14,084 nucleotides of DNA. Source: JANLIQ01 sp964358205 (GTDB lineage Bacteria; Patescibacteriota; UBA1384; 2-12-FULL-50-11). The notes beneath the pieces are model-generated. The model saw only the letters and a program-made list of their open reading frames with translations. It was not told where the DNA came from and ran no database searches. Shown here one piece after another: positions 5,578-11,561 of the stretch (the first letter of the stretch is position 1; every line of letters starts with the position of its first letter). Location of the stretch: positions 1-14,084 of the forward strand of contig CAYHNZ010000023.1 of assembly GCA_964358205.1 (NCBI GenBank), read 5' to 3'. A program made the position numbers and the translations under genes.

Positions 5578-6876
5578 CTAGTTCATGTCGAACGGGACGA
5601 TAGCGGTCCTGTTCGCGGAGTTGGTGACAACTACCGTGAACGAACCGGTGATCCCTCCGACGTCAGGTACCGTTCCGGCGATCTGGCCAGCCGTGACGGC
5701 CACAACTGCCGGATACGAACCCATGGAATTGTCGTCAACGAATTCCACCCTCTCGGTCGTGTCGAACACGCCGTTGAAGATGAAGGCATCGCCGGTAGTA
5801 CCGGCATTGATGTTCATTGCGGTGATGACTGGGTCCGCTGTGGGCGGTGCCGGAGCCGGAGCAGGAGCTGGAGCCGGTGCGGGCGTTGCCGCTACTTCGG
5901 TAACCATTTCAAGCGCGACGATTCTGGCGATGGTAGTGGCCGAGCTTGCGTCGAGCTTCCCTACCTTTGCTTCGAGGTCAGAGTGGGATAGGAATGCCTT
6001 AGTGAAGCCTCGTCTTAACTTTCGCCAAACCCAGATGATAAGCAAGAAGACAACGCCACCTACCACCCAACCGCCCCAGGCAACCCAGCCATCGGCCTTG
6101 CCGTCGGCAGTTTTCTGAGCCTTTGAAGCCTTATTGTATGTCAAGGCGATCGTGTCATCCTCGGTGCCGAGCTTTCTATCTTCGCCGGCCAATGCTTCGT
6201 GAGCTTTGTCAGCAGTGTTCTTGACTAGGACAATCGTGTCGTCCTCGGTACCGATCCGACCGTCCTCCCCAGCCATGTATTTATAGGCTTCGTTCCCATT
6301 TTTCTTGGCGAGAACGATTGTATCGTCCTCGGTGCCGAGCTTTCCATCTTTGCCGGCTAGGTGCTTGTAGACTGAGTTGGTCTTTTCGACCAAGCCTCCG
6401 TCGCGCTTGCCGTCCTTGCCCTTGGCGCCGAAGACGGTGTCGTCGAGCTTGTCTAGTCGCTTGGTCTGCTCCTTGTCGGAGCTTTGCAAACTTGTGACTC
6501 TGCCCTCGGTCGCCGTCTGACGGCGCCTAAGAGCGGAAAGCTCCTGGCGCAGGCGACTGATCTCCTGCTTGGCATTGCAGGAGGCACTGATTGCCTGCCC
6601 CCTGACGGCCGGCCGAGTCTCCGTTGCCAAGACCTTCTCGGCTTGACGAACGGTATTCCCCAGCTCTTGGATCCGTGCTTCCTTCGCGGAAGCGGATCCA
6701 CTATCCTCAATATCGTCTGCTCCGCCCTGAACGGGCGGTAAGCTGACCTGGCCATCGAGGTTGTCGACTGTCCCGCCCTGAACGGGCGGCGGGTTTTCAG
6801 GATTTTCGGGAATATATTGCGCAGCCGCGAAGGCCGCGCAGAGAATGACGATAACTGTTGCAAATAGCTTTTTCAT
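5578..6876 (-). CDS. Signal-peptide membrane protein with acidic repeats and an IPT/TIG-like domain
   Basis: The 432-residue protein begins MKKLFATVIVILCAAFAAAQ, a clear signal peptide. Next come two PPVQGG motifs (about 29-55), a coiled-coil-like region (about 65-150), and three exact-length 28-residue repeats starting near 174, 202 and 230, each carrying AG-D-K-GTEDDTI, an acidic pattern reminiscent of calcium-binding loops. A transmembrane helix spans about 264-284, followed by RKLRR. After a short helical segment and an Ala-Pro linker, the C-terminal 85 residues resemble an IPT/TIG immunoglobulin-like fold (PVITAMNINAGTTGDAFIF, ending SFTVVVTNSANR). The ATG at 6876 is chosen over in-frame upstream starts because it begins the signal peptide and lies downstream of the promoter. 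A cell-envelope role is likely; the function is unknown. Confidence 0.82.
   Translation of the reverse strand: MKKLFATVIVILCAAFAAAQYIPENPENPPPVQGGTVDNLDGQVSLPPVQGGADDIEDSGSASAKEARIQELGNTVRQAEKVLATETRPAVRGQAISASCNAKQEISRLRQELSALRRRQTATEGRVTSLQSSDKEQTKRLDKLDDTVFGAKGKDGKRDGGLVEKTNSVYKHLAGKDGKLGTEDDTIVLAKKNGNEAYKYMAGEDGRIGTEDDTIVLVKNTADKAHEALAGEDRKLGTEDDTIALTYNKASKAQKTADGKADGWVAWGGWVVGGVVFLLIIWVWRKLRRGFTKAFLSHSDLEAKVGKLDASSATTIARIVALEMVTEVAATPAPAPAPAPAPAPPTADPVITAMNINAGTTGDAFIFNGVFDTTERVEFVDDNSMGSYPAVVAVTAGQIAGTVPDVGGITGSFTVVVTNSANRTAIVPFDMN
6141..6361 (-). repeat. Three 84-base tandem repeats within the surface protein gene
   Basis: The TCGGT core that encodes the GTED motif recurs at 6161, 6245 and 6329, exactly 84 bases apart, matching the three 28-residue protein repeats. 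The copies have diverged at many positions, so the array is not recent, but no copy has changed length. Confidence 0.85.
6722..6789. repeat. Duplicated 17-base palindromic motif encoding PPVQGG
   Basis: The identical 17-mer CCGCCCTGAACGGGCGG occurs at 6722-6738 and 6773-6789, 51 bases apart. Each copy is itself a hairpin (CCGCCC with GGGCGG). On the minus strand each encodes Pro-Pro-Val-Gln-Gly-Gly near the mature N terminus of the surface protein. Confidence 0.8.
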
Positions 6877-6890
6877 CGATGTTACTCTTT

Positions 6891-6932
6891 GGCCTTTCGG
6901 CCGCGAAACGTTTTCCGCGGGCAAAATTGCCC
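6891..6932 (-). promoter_or_regulatory. Structured 5' leader with overlapping hairpins
   Basis: Three inverted repeats fill the leader. A is GGCC-GAAA-GGCC (6891-6902, GNRA tetraloop on the minus strand). B is CCGCG/CGCGG (6901-6905 with 6916-6920). C is GGGCAA/TTGCCC (6919-6932). B shares two bases with A and two with C, so in full form B excludes A and C, while A and C can coexist. The leader runs from about 6943 to the ATG at 6876, with AAAGAG as a weak ribosome binding site just after A. This could be an mRNA stabiliser or a regulatory switch. Confidence 0.55.
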
Positions 6933-6949
6933 ACTGAAATTGTAGGGCA

Positions 6950-6978
6950 ATACTACCAGAGTCAACCTGAAAAGTCAA
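6950..6978 (-). promoter_or_regulatory. Sigma70 promoter of the repeat surface protein gene
   Basis: The minus strand reads TTGACT (6973-6978), a 17-base spacer and TAGTAT (6950-6955). The start is expected near 6943. An inverted pair TTGCCC/GGGCAA (6945-6950 with 6927-6932) brackets the start site and could be an operator. The -35 region shares TTGACTTTTCAG with the KH-like gene promoter. Confidence 0.82.
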
Positions 6979-7059
6979 GGGGTTTTGGGCATATTTTCGA
7001 AGCGAGAAAACATTTACTGACCGTTCGTCGCTTCCTGCGAGCTCCTCACTTAATTCCTC

Positions 7060-7098
7060 GGCCGATTTTTGCCTGACGGCAAAGCCAAGCAATCGGCC
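7060..7098. repeat. Nested hairpin in a gene-free stretch
   Basis: GGCCGATT (7060-7067) pairs with AATCGGCC (7091-7098), and inside it TTTGCC (7068-7073) pairs with GGCAAA (7078-7083). The surrounding gap, about 6980-7225, has no credible gene on either strand. The hairpin has no U tract and its role is unknown. Confidence 0.5.
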
Positions 7099-7225
7099 TG
7101 CGTAAGTCATCAAATGCTTTCTTGCCCCGAAAAGTGGGTTCGAGAAGGATGGGGGGCTAACAGGTATGAGTAGAAGCGCCAGGATAGTGGCTACTCTATT
7201 AACAGGTTTGTTCAGAGTAAAGAGA

Positions 7226-7255
7226 AAGGCCTCGAAACGGGTGCTTCGAGGCCTT
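7226..7255 (-). terminator. Terminator of the six-cysteine protein gene
   Basis: AAGGCCTCGAA (7226-7236) pairs perfectly over 11 bases with TTCGAGGCCTT (7245-7255), with an eight-base loop. The minus-strand read continues TCTCTTT. It lies ten bases beyond the stop at 7265. Confidence 0.85.
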
Positions 7256-7264
7256 CGGGGCGGG

Positions 7265-7612
7265 TCAGCAAAGGGCTGGCAGGTCGGGCAGGTCGGGCAG
7301 GGGCATGGGGCTACAGTAGCTCGAACAGCGACGGGCGGTGTTTATATCCAAAGCAATCTGCTTCAGTTCCGCATCGATTTCGGGGCAAGGTTGGCCGGTG
7401 CTGAGTCGAACGAGGGTGTTTTTGGCTCGCTCGAGCCAGGTAAATCCATCTAGATAGTTGTCGTTGCCGCAGGCAAGCAGTCCGAAGAGCAAAGGAATTC
7501 GATGATCCTCGGGTGCGTCATCCATCAGCTTGGTGGCAAAACAGGGATCAAACCCCTGCTTGGCGTCGTAGGTTGCTTTCGCAATAATATACGGTTCGTT
7601 TGACTTACTCAT
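7265..7612 (-). CDS. Small six-cysteine protein, function unknown
   Basis: The 115-residue product has no signal peptide or membrane segment and I do not recognise a family. It carries six cysteines (24, 48, 76, 96, 100 and 115), with C-SSY-C near the end and a terminal Cys, which could bind a metal or form disulfides. The tail PMPLPDLPDLPALC is encoded by 2.5 copies of a nine-base repeat (GCAGGTCGG, 7279-7300), so the C terminus may have grown by slippage. The ATG at 7612 has GGAGAAG upstream, a promoter at 7644-7672 and a strong terminator after the stop. It therefore looks like a real, independently expressed gene just after lysS. Confidence 0.7.
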   Translation of the reverse strand: MSKSNEPYIIAKATYDAKQGFDPCFATKLMDDAPEDHRIPLLFGLLACGNDNYLDGFTWLERAKNTLVRLSTGQPCPEIDAELKQIALDINTARRCSSYCSPMPLPDLPDLPALC

Positions 7613-7643
7613 ATCACTTCTCCATTTCGAAGGACGTTGGGAT

Positions 7644-7672
7644 ATACTAGTACAATTCTACTACTTTGTCGA
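7644..7672 (-). promoter_or_regulatory. Promoter of the six-cysteine protein gene
   Basis: The minus strand reads TCGACA (7667-7672), a 17-base spacer and TAGTAT (7644-7649). The expected start near 7637 leaves a leader of about 25 bases holding the GGAGAAG site. The -35 begins about ten bases after the lysS stop. Confidence 0.7.
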
Positions 7673-7682
7673 TGAGGAGGGT

Positions 7683-9173
7683 CTATTTTTTCGGTCGGAG
7701 CGTTGGAAACGGTATTACCTCTTTGATAGAATGCTGGTCGGTCAGAATCATAGTTAGACGGTCGATGCCCATGCCCCAACCAGCAGTTGGTGGCATACCG
7801 TACTTCAGGGCTTCGATATAATTTTCGTCGAGCATTTGAGCTTCGTCCCAACCCTTCTCGCGCATTTGGGCCTGTTCCTTGAACCGGGCTTCCTGATCGA
7901 GCGGGTCGTTGAGCTCGGAATAAGCGTTAACCAGCTCAAAGCCCCCAGCGGCGATTAACTGAAACTTTTGGGCAGTGGCCGGGTCTTGCTCGTAGCTTTT
8001 TGCTAACGGCGCCGTTGAGATCGGATAATCGGTTACAAACGTTGGGGAGACGATTTTTGGCCGCACTTCTTTCTTGAAAAGCTCGTCAACCAACTCGCTC
8101 CATACTTTAATCTTCTGACCTTCGAAGGAAATTGTTTTCGCTTTGACGGCGGTGTCGAGTTTGGCGAAAGTGTCCTCGGCGCCGATGTCAATGCCGGTTT
8201 CGCCCTTGATTAAGTCACGATACTTCTTGACAGCAAAATTGCCAGAAAAATCCAGTTTCTGTTTCTGGTACTCGATCTTTAAACTACCGCAAGCGACTTT
8301 GACAATTTCTTGAATCAAGTCTTGCGTCACTTTCATCAAGTCAACATGTGTCTGGTAGGCCCAGTAAAACTCGCACATGGTGAATTCGGGATTGTGCATA
8401 TGGGAGATGCCTTCGTTACGGAAATCTGGGCCAATCTCAAAAACCTTCTCAAAGCCACCGACAACTAGGCGTTTCAGATAGAGTTCGTCGGAAACGCGCA
8501 GATAAAAATCGGCATCCATAACATTATATTTGGTGATAAACGGCTTGGCGGTGGCTCCGCCAGGGATTGGCTGGAGAACGGGAGTGGTGATCTCAATAAA
8601 GCCGTGTCGCTCCAGGAAGTGACGGAGGGTCGAGATTATTTTAGATCGGGTCTCGATGATTTTTCTGGCCTCGGGATTGGTTTTGAAATCCAACGCTCGT
8701 TGGCGGTAGCGAGTCTCAACATCTTCAAGGCCGTTCCAACCCTCGGGAATCGGCAGGAGAGCTTTGGCTAACAGCTGGCAGCTGTCGGCTTTCAGCGTCA
8801 ATTCACCAGCTTTTGTTGTAAACAACGCACCCTTTACCCAGATATAATCGCCGGTATCGAGCAGATCGATCAACTCGAAGACTTCTTTGTTGTCGAGCGA
8901 GCTGAAGAGTTGAATCTTGTGATCCTCGTGGGTCAGGTCCAGAAATGCGATCTTTCCGTGTTTGCGGATAGAAGTCAGTCGCCCGACAGTGGCGACTTTG
9001 GCGCCTTCTTTCTTGTTGCGAGCTTCTTCGATCGTGATATGTTCCGACGTCGCCGACGGATACGGATTAATACCCAACTTTTTAAGCTGTTCTAATTTGT
9101 CTAACCGAATTTCACTTTCCGGCCGAGATTGTTGAGCGGCCCCGTCCTTCTTCATATTATTCTTTTCATCCAT
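7683..9173 (-). CDS. lysS: Lysyl-tRNA synthetase, class II
   Basis: LysS charges tRNA-Lys with lysine using ATP in the cytoplasm. The 496 residues match the family length. An N-terminal OB-fold anticodon-binding domain (about 58-135, VATVGRLTSIRKHGKIAFLDL) precedes the class II catalytic core: motif 1 around GFIEITTPVL (191-200), motif 2 FEIGPDFRNEGISHMHNPEFTMCEFYWAY (about 245-273) and motif 3 PPTAGWGMGIDRLTMIL near the end. The start is uncertain: TTG 9179, ATG 9173 and ATG 9155 are all in frame, and I prefer 9173. The first 20 residues are unconserved in type. Upstream lies a large inverted repeat (9215-9254) and a TATAAT box. No terminator separates it from the next minus-strand gene. Confidence 0.96.
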   Translation of the reverse strand: MDEKNNMKKDGAAQQSRPESEIRLDKLEQLKKLGINPYPSATSEHITIEEARNKKEGAKVATVGRLTSIRKHGKIAFLDLTHEDHKIQLFSSLDNKEVFELIDLLDTGDYIWVKGALFTTKAGELTLKADSCQLLAKALLPIPEGWNGLEDVETRYRQRALDFKTNPEARKIIETRSKIISTLRHFLERHGFIEITTPVLQPIPGGATAKPFITKYNVMDADFYLRVSDELYLKRLVVGGFEKVFEIGPDFRNEGISHMHNPEFTMCEFYWAYQTHVDLMKVTQDLIQEIVKVACGSLKIEYQKQKLDFSGNFAVKKYRDLIKGETGIDIGAEDTFAKLDTAVKAKTISFEGQKIKVWSELVDELFKKEVRPKIVSPTFVTDYPISTAPLAKSYEQDPATAQKFQLIAAGGFELVNAYSELNDPLDQEARFKEQAQMREKGWDEAQMLDENYIEALKYGMPPTAGWGMGIDRLTMILTDQHSIKEVIPFPTLRPKK

Positions 9174-9214
9174 TCCCAACCAATTCTACCCGTTCCCCGC
9201 CCCAACCGTAACCC

Positions 9215-9254
9215 CTAACCCCGCTTATTACATATATATGATAAGCGGGGTTAG
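9215..9254. promoter_or_regulatory. Large inverted repeat in the lysS leader
   Basis: CTAACCCCGCTTAT (9215-9228) and ATAAGCGGGGTTAG (9241-9254) form a perfect 14-base-pair stem around a 12-base AT-rich loop centred on CATATATATG. The core closely matches the perfect palindrome at 9688-9725. It lies just downstream of the predicted lysS start site, so it could be a DNA operator or an mRNA leader hairpin. No U tract follows on the minus strand, which argues against a terminator. Confidence 0.75.
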
Positions 9255-9266
9255 ACTACTCAACGG

Positions 9267-9272
9267 ATTATA
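9267..9272 (-). promoter_or_regulatory. Probable -10 box of lysS
   Basis: The minus strand reads TATAAT about 95 bases upstream of the lysS ATG and about a dozen bases before the inverted repeat at 9215-9254. No good -35 hexamer is found at 16-18 bases, so an activator or read-through from the regulator gene may contribute. Confidence 0.5.
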
Positions 9273-9304
9273 ATCAAGAGTACCCGGAGAATCGTACGGA
9301 GAAA

Positions 9305-9667
9305 TTAGTCGGCTAACGTGATTTTTATTTTTCTACCGAGGGCCAGGGCGTAGTTGAGTAGGAATAGCAGGGAGGGGTTGGTTTTGCCTCGTTCGAACTG
9401 GGAGATGACCGACTGGCGTGTGTGGAGCGTTTGGGCGAGGGTCTGTTGGGTCAGGTGCTGGAAGAGCCGTTCTTGTCGTAAGCCTGCAGTTACTTCCTGA
9501 TACCAATCTTCGTTAATCCTTGGTAGCTCGATGAGGTCTGGGTCTTGGAATGCGGGATTGCGTCGCCGGCGTTGATTGTAATATTTTTTCGGTCCGCCGG
9601 TAATTTCAACTAAAAACTCCTGATTGCCTTCGGTGTCAGTTCGTCCTTCGTCCACGCTATTATGCAT
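9305..9667 (-). CDS. Orphan XRE-family transcriptional regulator
   Basis: In the 120-residue product the C-terminal half is a Cro/C1-type helix-turn-helix (about 63-118): LRQERLFQHLTQQTLAQTL, then the recognition helix TRQSVISQFERG, then the stabilising NPSLLFLLNYALALGRKI. This resembles HigA-like antitoxins and small phage-type repressors. The N-terminal 60 residues are polar and basic (NQRRRRN) and unrecognised. No toxin gene lies next to it: rmuC is upstream and lysS downstream. ATG 9667 is preferred; TTG 9679 and ATG 9676 are alternatives. A perfect 38-base palindrome ends 20 bases upstream of the ATG and overlaps the likely promoter, suggesting autoregulation. A related palindrome precedes lysS. 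Confidence 0.82.
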   Translation of the reverse strand: MHNSVDEGRTDTEGNQEFLVEITGGPKKYYNQRRRRNPAFQDPDLIELPRINEDWYQEVTAGLRQERLFQHLTQQTLAQTLHTRQSVISQFERGKTNPSLLFLLNYALALGRKIKITLAD

Positions 9668-9687
9668 TCCCAACATCAACTACATCA

Positions 9688-9725
9688 TAACACCGCTTAT
9701 TACATATATGTAATAAGCGGTGTTA
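9688..9725. promoter_or_regulatory. Perfect 38-base palindrome upstream of the XRE gene
   Basis: The 38 bases are an exact palindrome: TAACACCGCTTATTACATA followed by its reverse complement. On the minus strand a -10-like TATGAT overlaps its downstream edge (9684-9689), so the palindrome covers the -35/spacer region, the standard place for a repressor operator. It shares the CCGCTTATTACATATAT core with the repeat at 9215-9254. Confidence 0.85.
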
Positions 9726-9769
9726 GGGAGGAACGACTAAGTTTTTTCAACTCTAGATAACACTTGCCG

Positions 9770-10843
9770 CTACCTGTCGAGCAAATGGTTCTCGGGAGTT
9801 TCCAGGACCTGTTGGTTGTCGATCTGGTCGATGACTCGGCCGAGTTGACGGCTTCGAGTTGAAGAGACCACTTGAAATTGCTTGCTGGCGGAATCGAGAC
9901 GGTTGCCGAGGGCGTCGAGCTCACCGCTGAATTTGTCGTACTCTTGGCGAAACTTTTGAACCAGACCAATAATGCCGTGAATGTTAGATTGCATTTTAAA
10001 ATTAGAGTGAGCCTGCTTGATAAGGCGCAAAAGTGCCACAAACGAGTACGGTCCAGCCAGAATCACTTTTTTGGTCATCGCCTCTTCCCAGATATCGTTG
10101 GAGCGTTCGTAAATGTAGCTAAAAATCATCTCGTTAGGGATAAAAGCGACGGCGAAATCGACGGTGTTGTCGTCGGGGTTAATATAATTACGGTTGGCGA
10201 TATCACCGATTTTTTTGCGGACATCGCGTTGGAATTGGGCAAAATGGCGCTTTTTCTCTTCCGGGTCTTTGGCCTCGGCCGATTTCTGCAAATTTTGGTA
10301 AGGGAACTTGACGTCGATATTGATCTTGGTCTGATCGGGCAAAACGATAGTGAAGTCCGGCCGACCTTCGCCGGCCTGCCGTTGAGCAAAATAATCCTGA
10401 TTGATAACAAATCCAGCCATTTTTAGCAGATCTTCAGCGATTCGTTCACCGAATTGACCGCGGGTTTGATTATTGGACAAAACATTTTTCAGCTCATCGG
10501 TTGAACCGCGTAGATCGTCGGCCAGTTGTTTGTGGGTTTCAAGCTCTTTTTTAAGAGCGGAAAACGAGGAAATCCGGTCTTCATCGCTCTTTCGTAAATT
10601 ACGGTCGGTTTCTTTGAGCTGGAGACGAATTTCGTCAACCAGGGTTTTGATGGCGTCTTTTTTTCCTTCGAGGTCGGTTTTAATTACCTCTTTTTCGGCG
10701 CCGAACCTTTCTTTAGCGGCAGCCAGTATTTCTTCGCCGATAGCTTTCAAATGGTCTTGTACACCCATTCGACGATGCAAGAGAGCGTAAGTAATACCGG
10801 CGCCTAAAATTACCCCGGCGGCCAGGAAAATTGCTTCATTCAT
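9770..10843 (-). CDS. rmuC: RmuC-family DNA recombination protein
   Basis: RmuC proteins limit inversions and rearrangements at repeats and carry a predicted PD-(D/E)xK nuclease core. This 357-residue protein starts with a membrane anchor (about 4-22, IFLAAGVILGAGITYALL). A long coiled coil (about 28-125) follows, then the RmuC core: QTRGQFGERIAEDLL (Glu133), GRPDFTIVLPD (Asp163) and NIDVKFP (Asp177, Lys179), which together fit the nuclease motif. A second helical region closes the protein. The ATG at 10843 begins the anchor; frames further upstream lack family character. There is no ribosome binding site, and a TACAAT box (10851-10856) sits only seven bases before the ATG, suggesting leaderless transcription. 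The activity is inferred from the family. Confidence 0.93.
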   Translation of the reverse strand: MNEAIFLAAGVILGAGITYALLHRRMGVQDHLKAIGEEILAAAKERFGAEKEVIKTDLEGKKDAIKTLVDEIRLQLKETDRNLRKSDEDRISSFSALKKELETHKQLADDLRGSTDELKNVLSNNQTRGQFGERIAEDLLKMAGFVINQDYFAQRQAGEGRPDFTIVLPDQTKINIDVKFPYQNLQKSAEAKDPEEKKRHFAQFQRDVRKKIGDIANRNYINPDDNTVDFAVAFIPNEMIFSYIYERSNDIWEEAMTKKVILAGPYSFVALLRLIKQAHSNFKMQSNIHGIIGLVQKFRQEYDKFSGELDALGNRLDSASKQFQVVSSTRSRQLGRVIDQIDNQQVLETPENHLLDR

Positions 10844-10883
10844 TATATGTATTGTACTGTTTTTAACCCTAAAGTACCCCCAC

Positions 10884-10912
10884 TTGACAGCTTTTGTTCG
10901 GGGGAGGAAAAT
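10884..10912 (+). promoter_or_regulatory. Promoter of the 10948-11160 gene
   Basis: A perfect -35 TTGACA (10884-10889) is followed after 17 bases by GAAAAT (10907-10912), a four-of-six match to TATAAT. It diverges from rmuC. The leader of roughly 30 bases ends in an AGGGAAGG ribosome binding site (10931-10938). Confidence 0.55.
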
Positions 10913-10947
10913 TATTGAACCTGCAACGGCAGGGAAGGTACATCTGT

Positions 10948-11160
10948 ATGGTTCAAAAAGGATTAACATTTCGTCCTGGTAACAGTCTTGCGTTCAATCA
11001 AGAGGTGATGAGTTTTATCGAAGACAGCTGTCTTGGTGTTCGGGTGGCGCCTTGTAAGAAGCACCCCTTAGCCCCACAGCTATTTGTCGAGGGCAGAAGC
11101 TTGGCCTCTGGGCCAAAGGTTCTCGACAAGTTGGTCGAGTTGGCTCGAGAGCCAAACTGA
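10948..11160 (+). CDS. 70-residue protein, function unknown
   Basis: ATG at 10948 follows a good AGGGAAGG site by nine bases, and a TTG at 10894 would start inside the promoter, so the shorter form is preferred. The product is soluble in appearance, with two cysteines (28 and 36), a basic PCKKHP turn and a C-terminal helix VLDKLVELARE. I recognise no family. It has a divergent promoter from rmuC and a terminator 28 bases after its TGA, so it is a self-contained unit. Confidence 0.6.
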   Translation: MVQKGLTFRPGNSLAFNQEVMSFIEDSCLGVRVAPCKKHPLAPQLFVEGRSLASGPKVLDKLVELAREPN

Positions 11161-11187
11161 ATGATGGATTAAGGGCAATCCAACCCC

Positions 11188-11210
11188 AGACCCCGCTACG
11201 GCGGGGTCTT
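11188..11210 (+). terminator. Terminator of the 10948-11160 gene
   Basis: AGACCCCGC (11188-11196) pairs perfectly with GCGGGGTCT (11201-11209) around a TACG loop. The downstream T tract is weak (TTAAGCTTT), but the stem is strong and well placed. Confidence 0.75.
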
Positions 11211-11221
11211 AAGCTTTACCC

Positions 11222-11262
11222 AAAAACAACCGAAAGTTTTTACAAACCTTTCACTCGGTTGT
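11222..11262 (-). terminator. Terminator of the 11263-11484 gene
   Basis: On the minus strand ACAACCG plus AAAG pairs with CTTTCGGTTGT, with a four-base bulge on the left arm, and is followed directly by TTTTTG. It begins right after the TAG stop of the membrane protein gene. Confidence 0.8.
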
Positions 11263-11484
11263 CTACTTGTCGCGAAGTAAGCCCAGCTCGAGCTGGATAT
11301 AACCGAGCGACATTATCACCAGCCCACCCATCACTTTCAGTGACGGGAAAGCAATCAGCGTTTGGGCGGCGGATACATTGACCCACCAACCCAAAACACC
11401 GAACACAAAAATGACCACCCCGGCCAGAATCATAATCATGGCCACGGCTACAAACGACTTATCTTTTCTATTTCCAAACAACAT
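11263..11484 (-). CDS. Small two-helix membrane protein, function unknown
   Basis: The 73-residue protein has a short basic N terminus (FGNRKDK) and two hydrophobic helices at about 12-35 and 48-68, ending LLRDK, so both termini are probably cytoplasmic. No family is recognised. The ATG at 11484 is preferred to the in-frame GTG at 11490 because the AAGAGGGG ribosome binding site directly abuts the GTG. A candidate 24-codon reading frame ends two bases before this ATG, which would allow translational coupling, and about 200 bases of structured sequence precede it. A terminator follows immediately. Confidence 0.65.
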   Translation of the reverse strand: MLFGNRKDKSFVAVAMIMILAGVVIFVFGVLGWWVNVSAAQTLIAFPSLKVMGGLVIMSLGYIQLELGLLRDK

Positions 11485-11486
11485 AT

Positions 11487-11561
11487 TCACCCCCTCTTTA
11501 ATTCATCATAGTCGGCGAGATACGCCTCGTAAAGCTCGCGGACAAACCACTCACTATACAC
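11487..11561 (-). CDS. Candidate 24-residue leader peptide
   Basis: A GTG at 11561 opens a frame encoding VYSEWFVREL then YEAYLADYDELKRG, with TGA at 11487-11489, two bases before the ATG of the next gene. An AAGGGA lies upstream of the GTG but is locked in a hairpin (11565-11577). The residue mix (Tyr, Glu, Leu, Asp) is protein-like. The tail of this frame also supplies the ribosome binding site of the membrane protein. It could be a regulatory leader peptide or chance. Confidence 0.3.
   Translation of the reverse strand: MYSEWFVRELYEAYLADYDELKRG

Noticed and set aside
5585..6118. A 177-codon plus-strand frame with Ala-Gly repeats.
   Set aside because: It is the antisense of the Ala-Pro linker and IPT/TIG-like domain of the real minus-strand gene; the Gly-Ala run is a by-product of that repeat.
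9215..9254. Interpretation as a rho-independent terminator for the XRE gene.
   Set aside because: The stem is strong, but the minus-strand sequence after it is GGGTTACGG with no U tract, and the related palindrome at 9688-9725 also lacks one.
9872..10426. A 184-codon plus-strand frame.
   Set aside because: It lies wholly opposite rmuC, whose nuclease core is clear, and has no ribosome binding site or family features. It is a shadow of the codon pattern of the real gene.
10842..10847. TATAAT on the minus strand as the rmuC -10 box.
   Set aside because: It overlaps the rmuC start codon, so transcription would begin inside the gene. The TACAAT at 10851-10856 is better placed.
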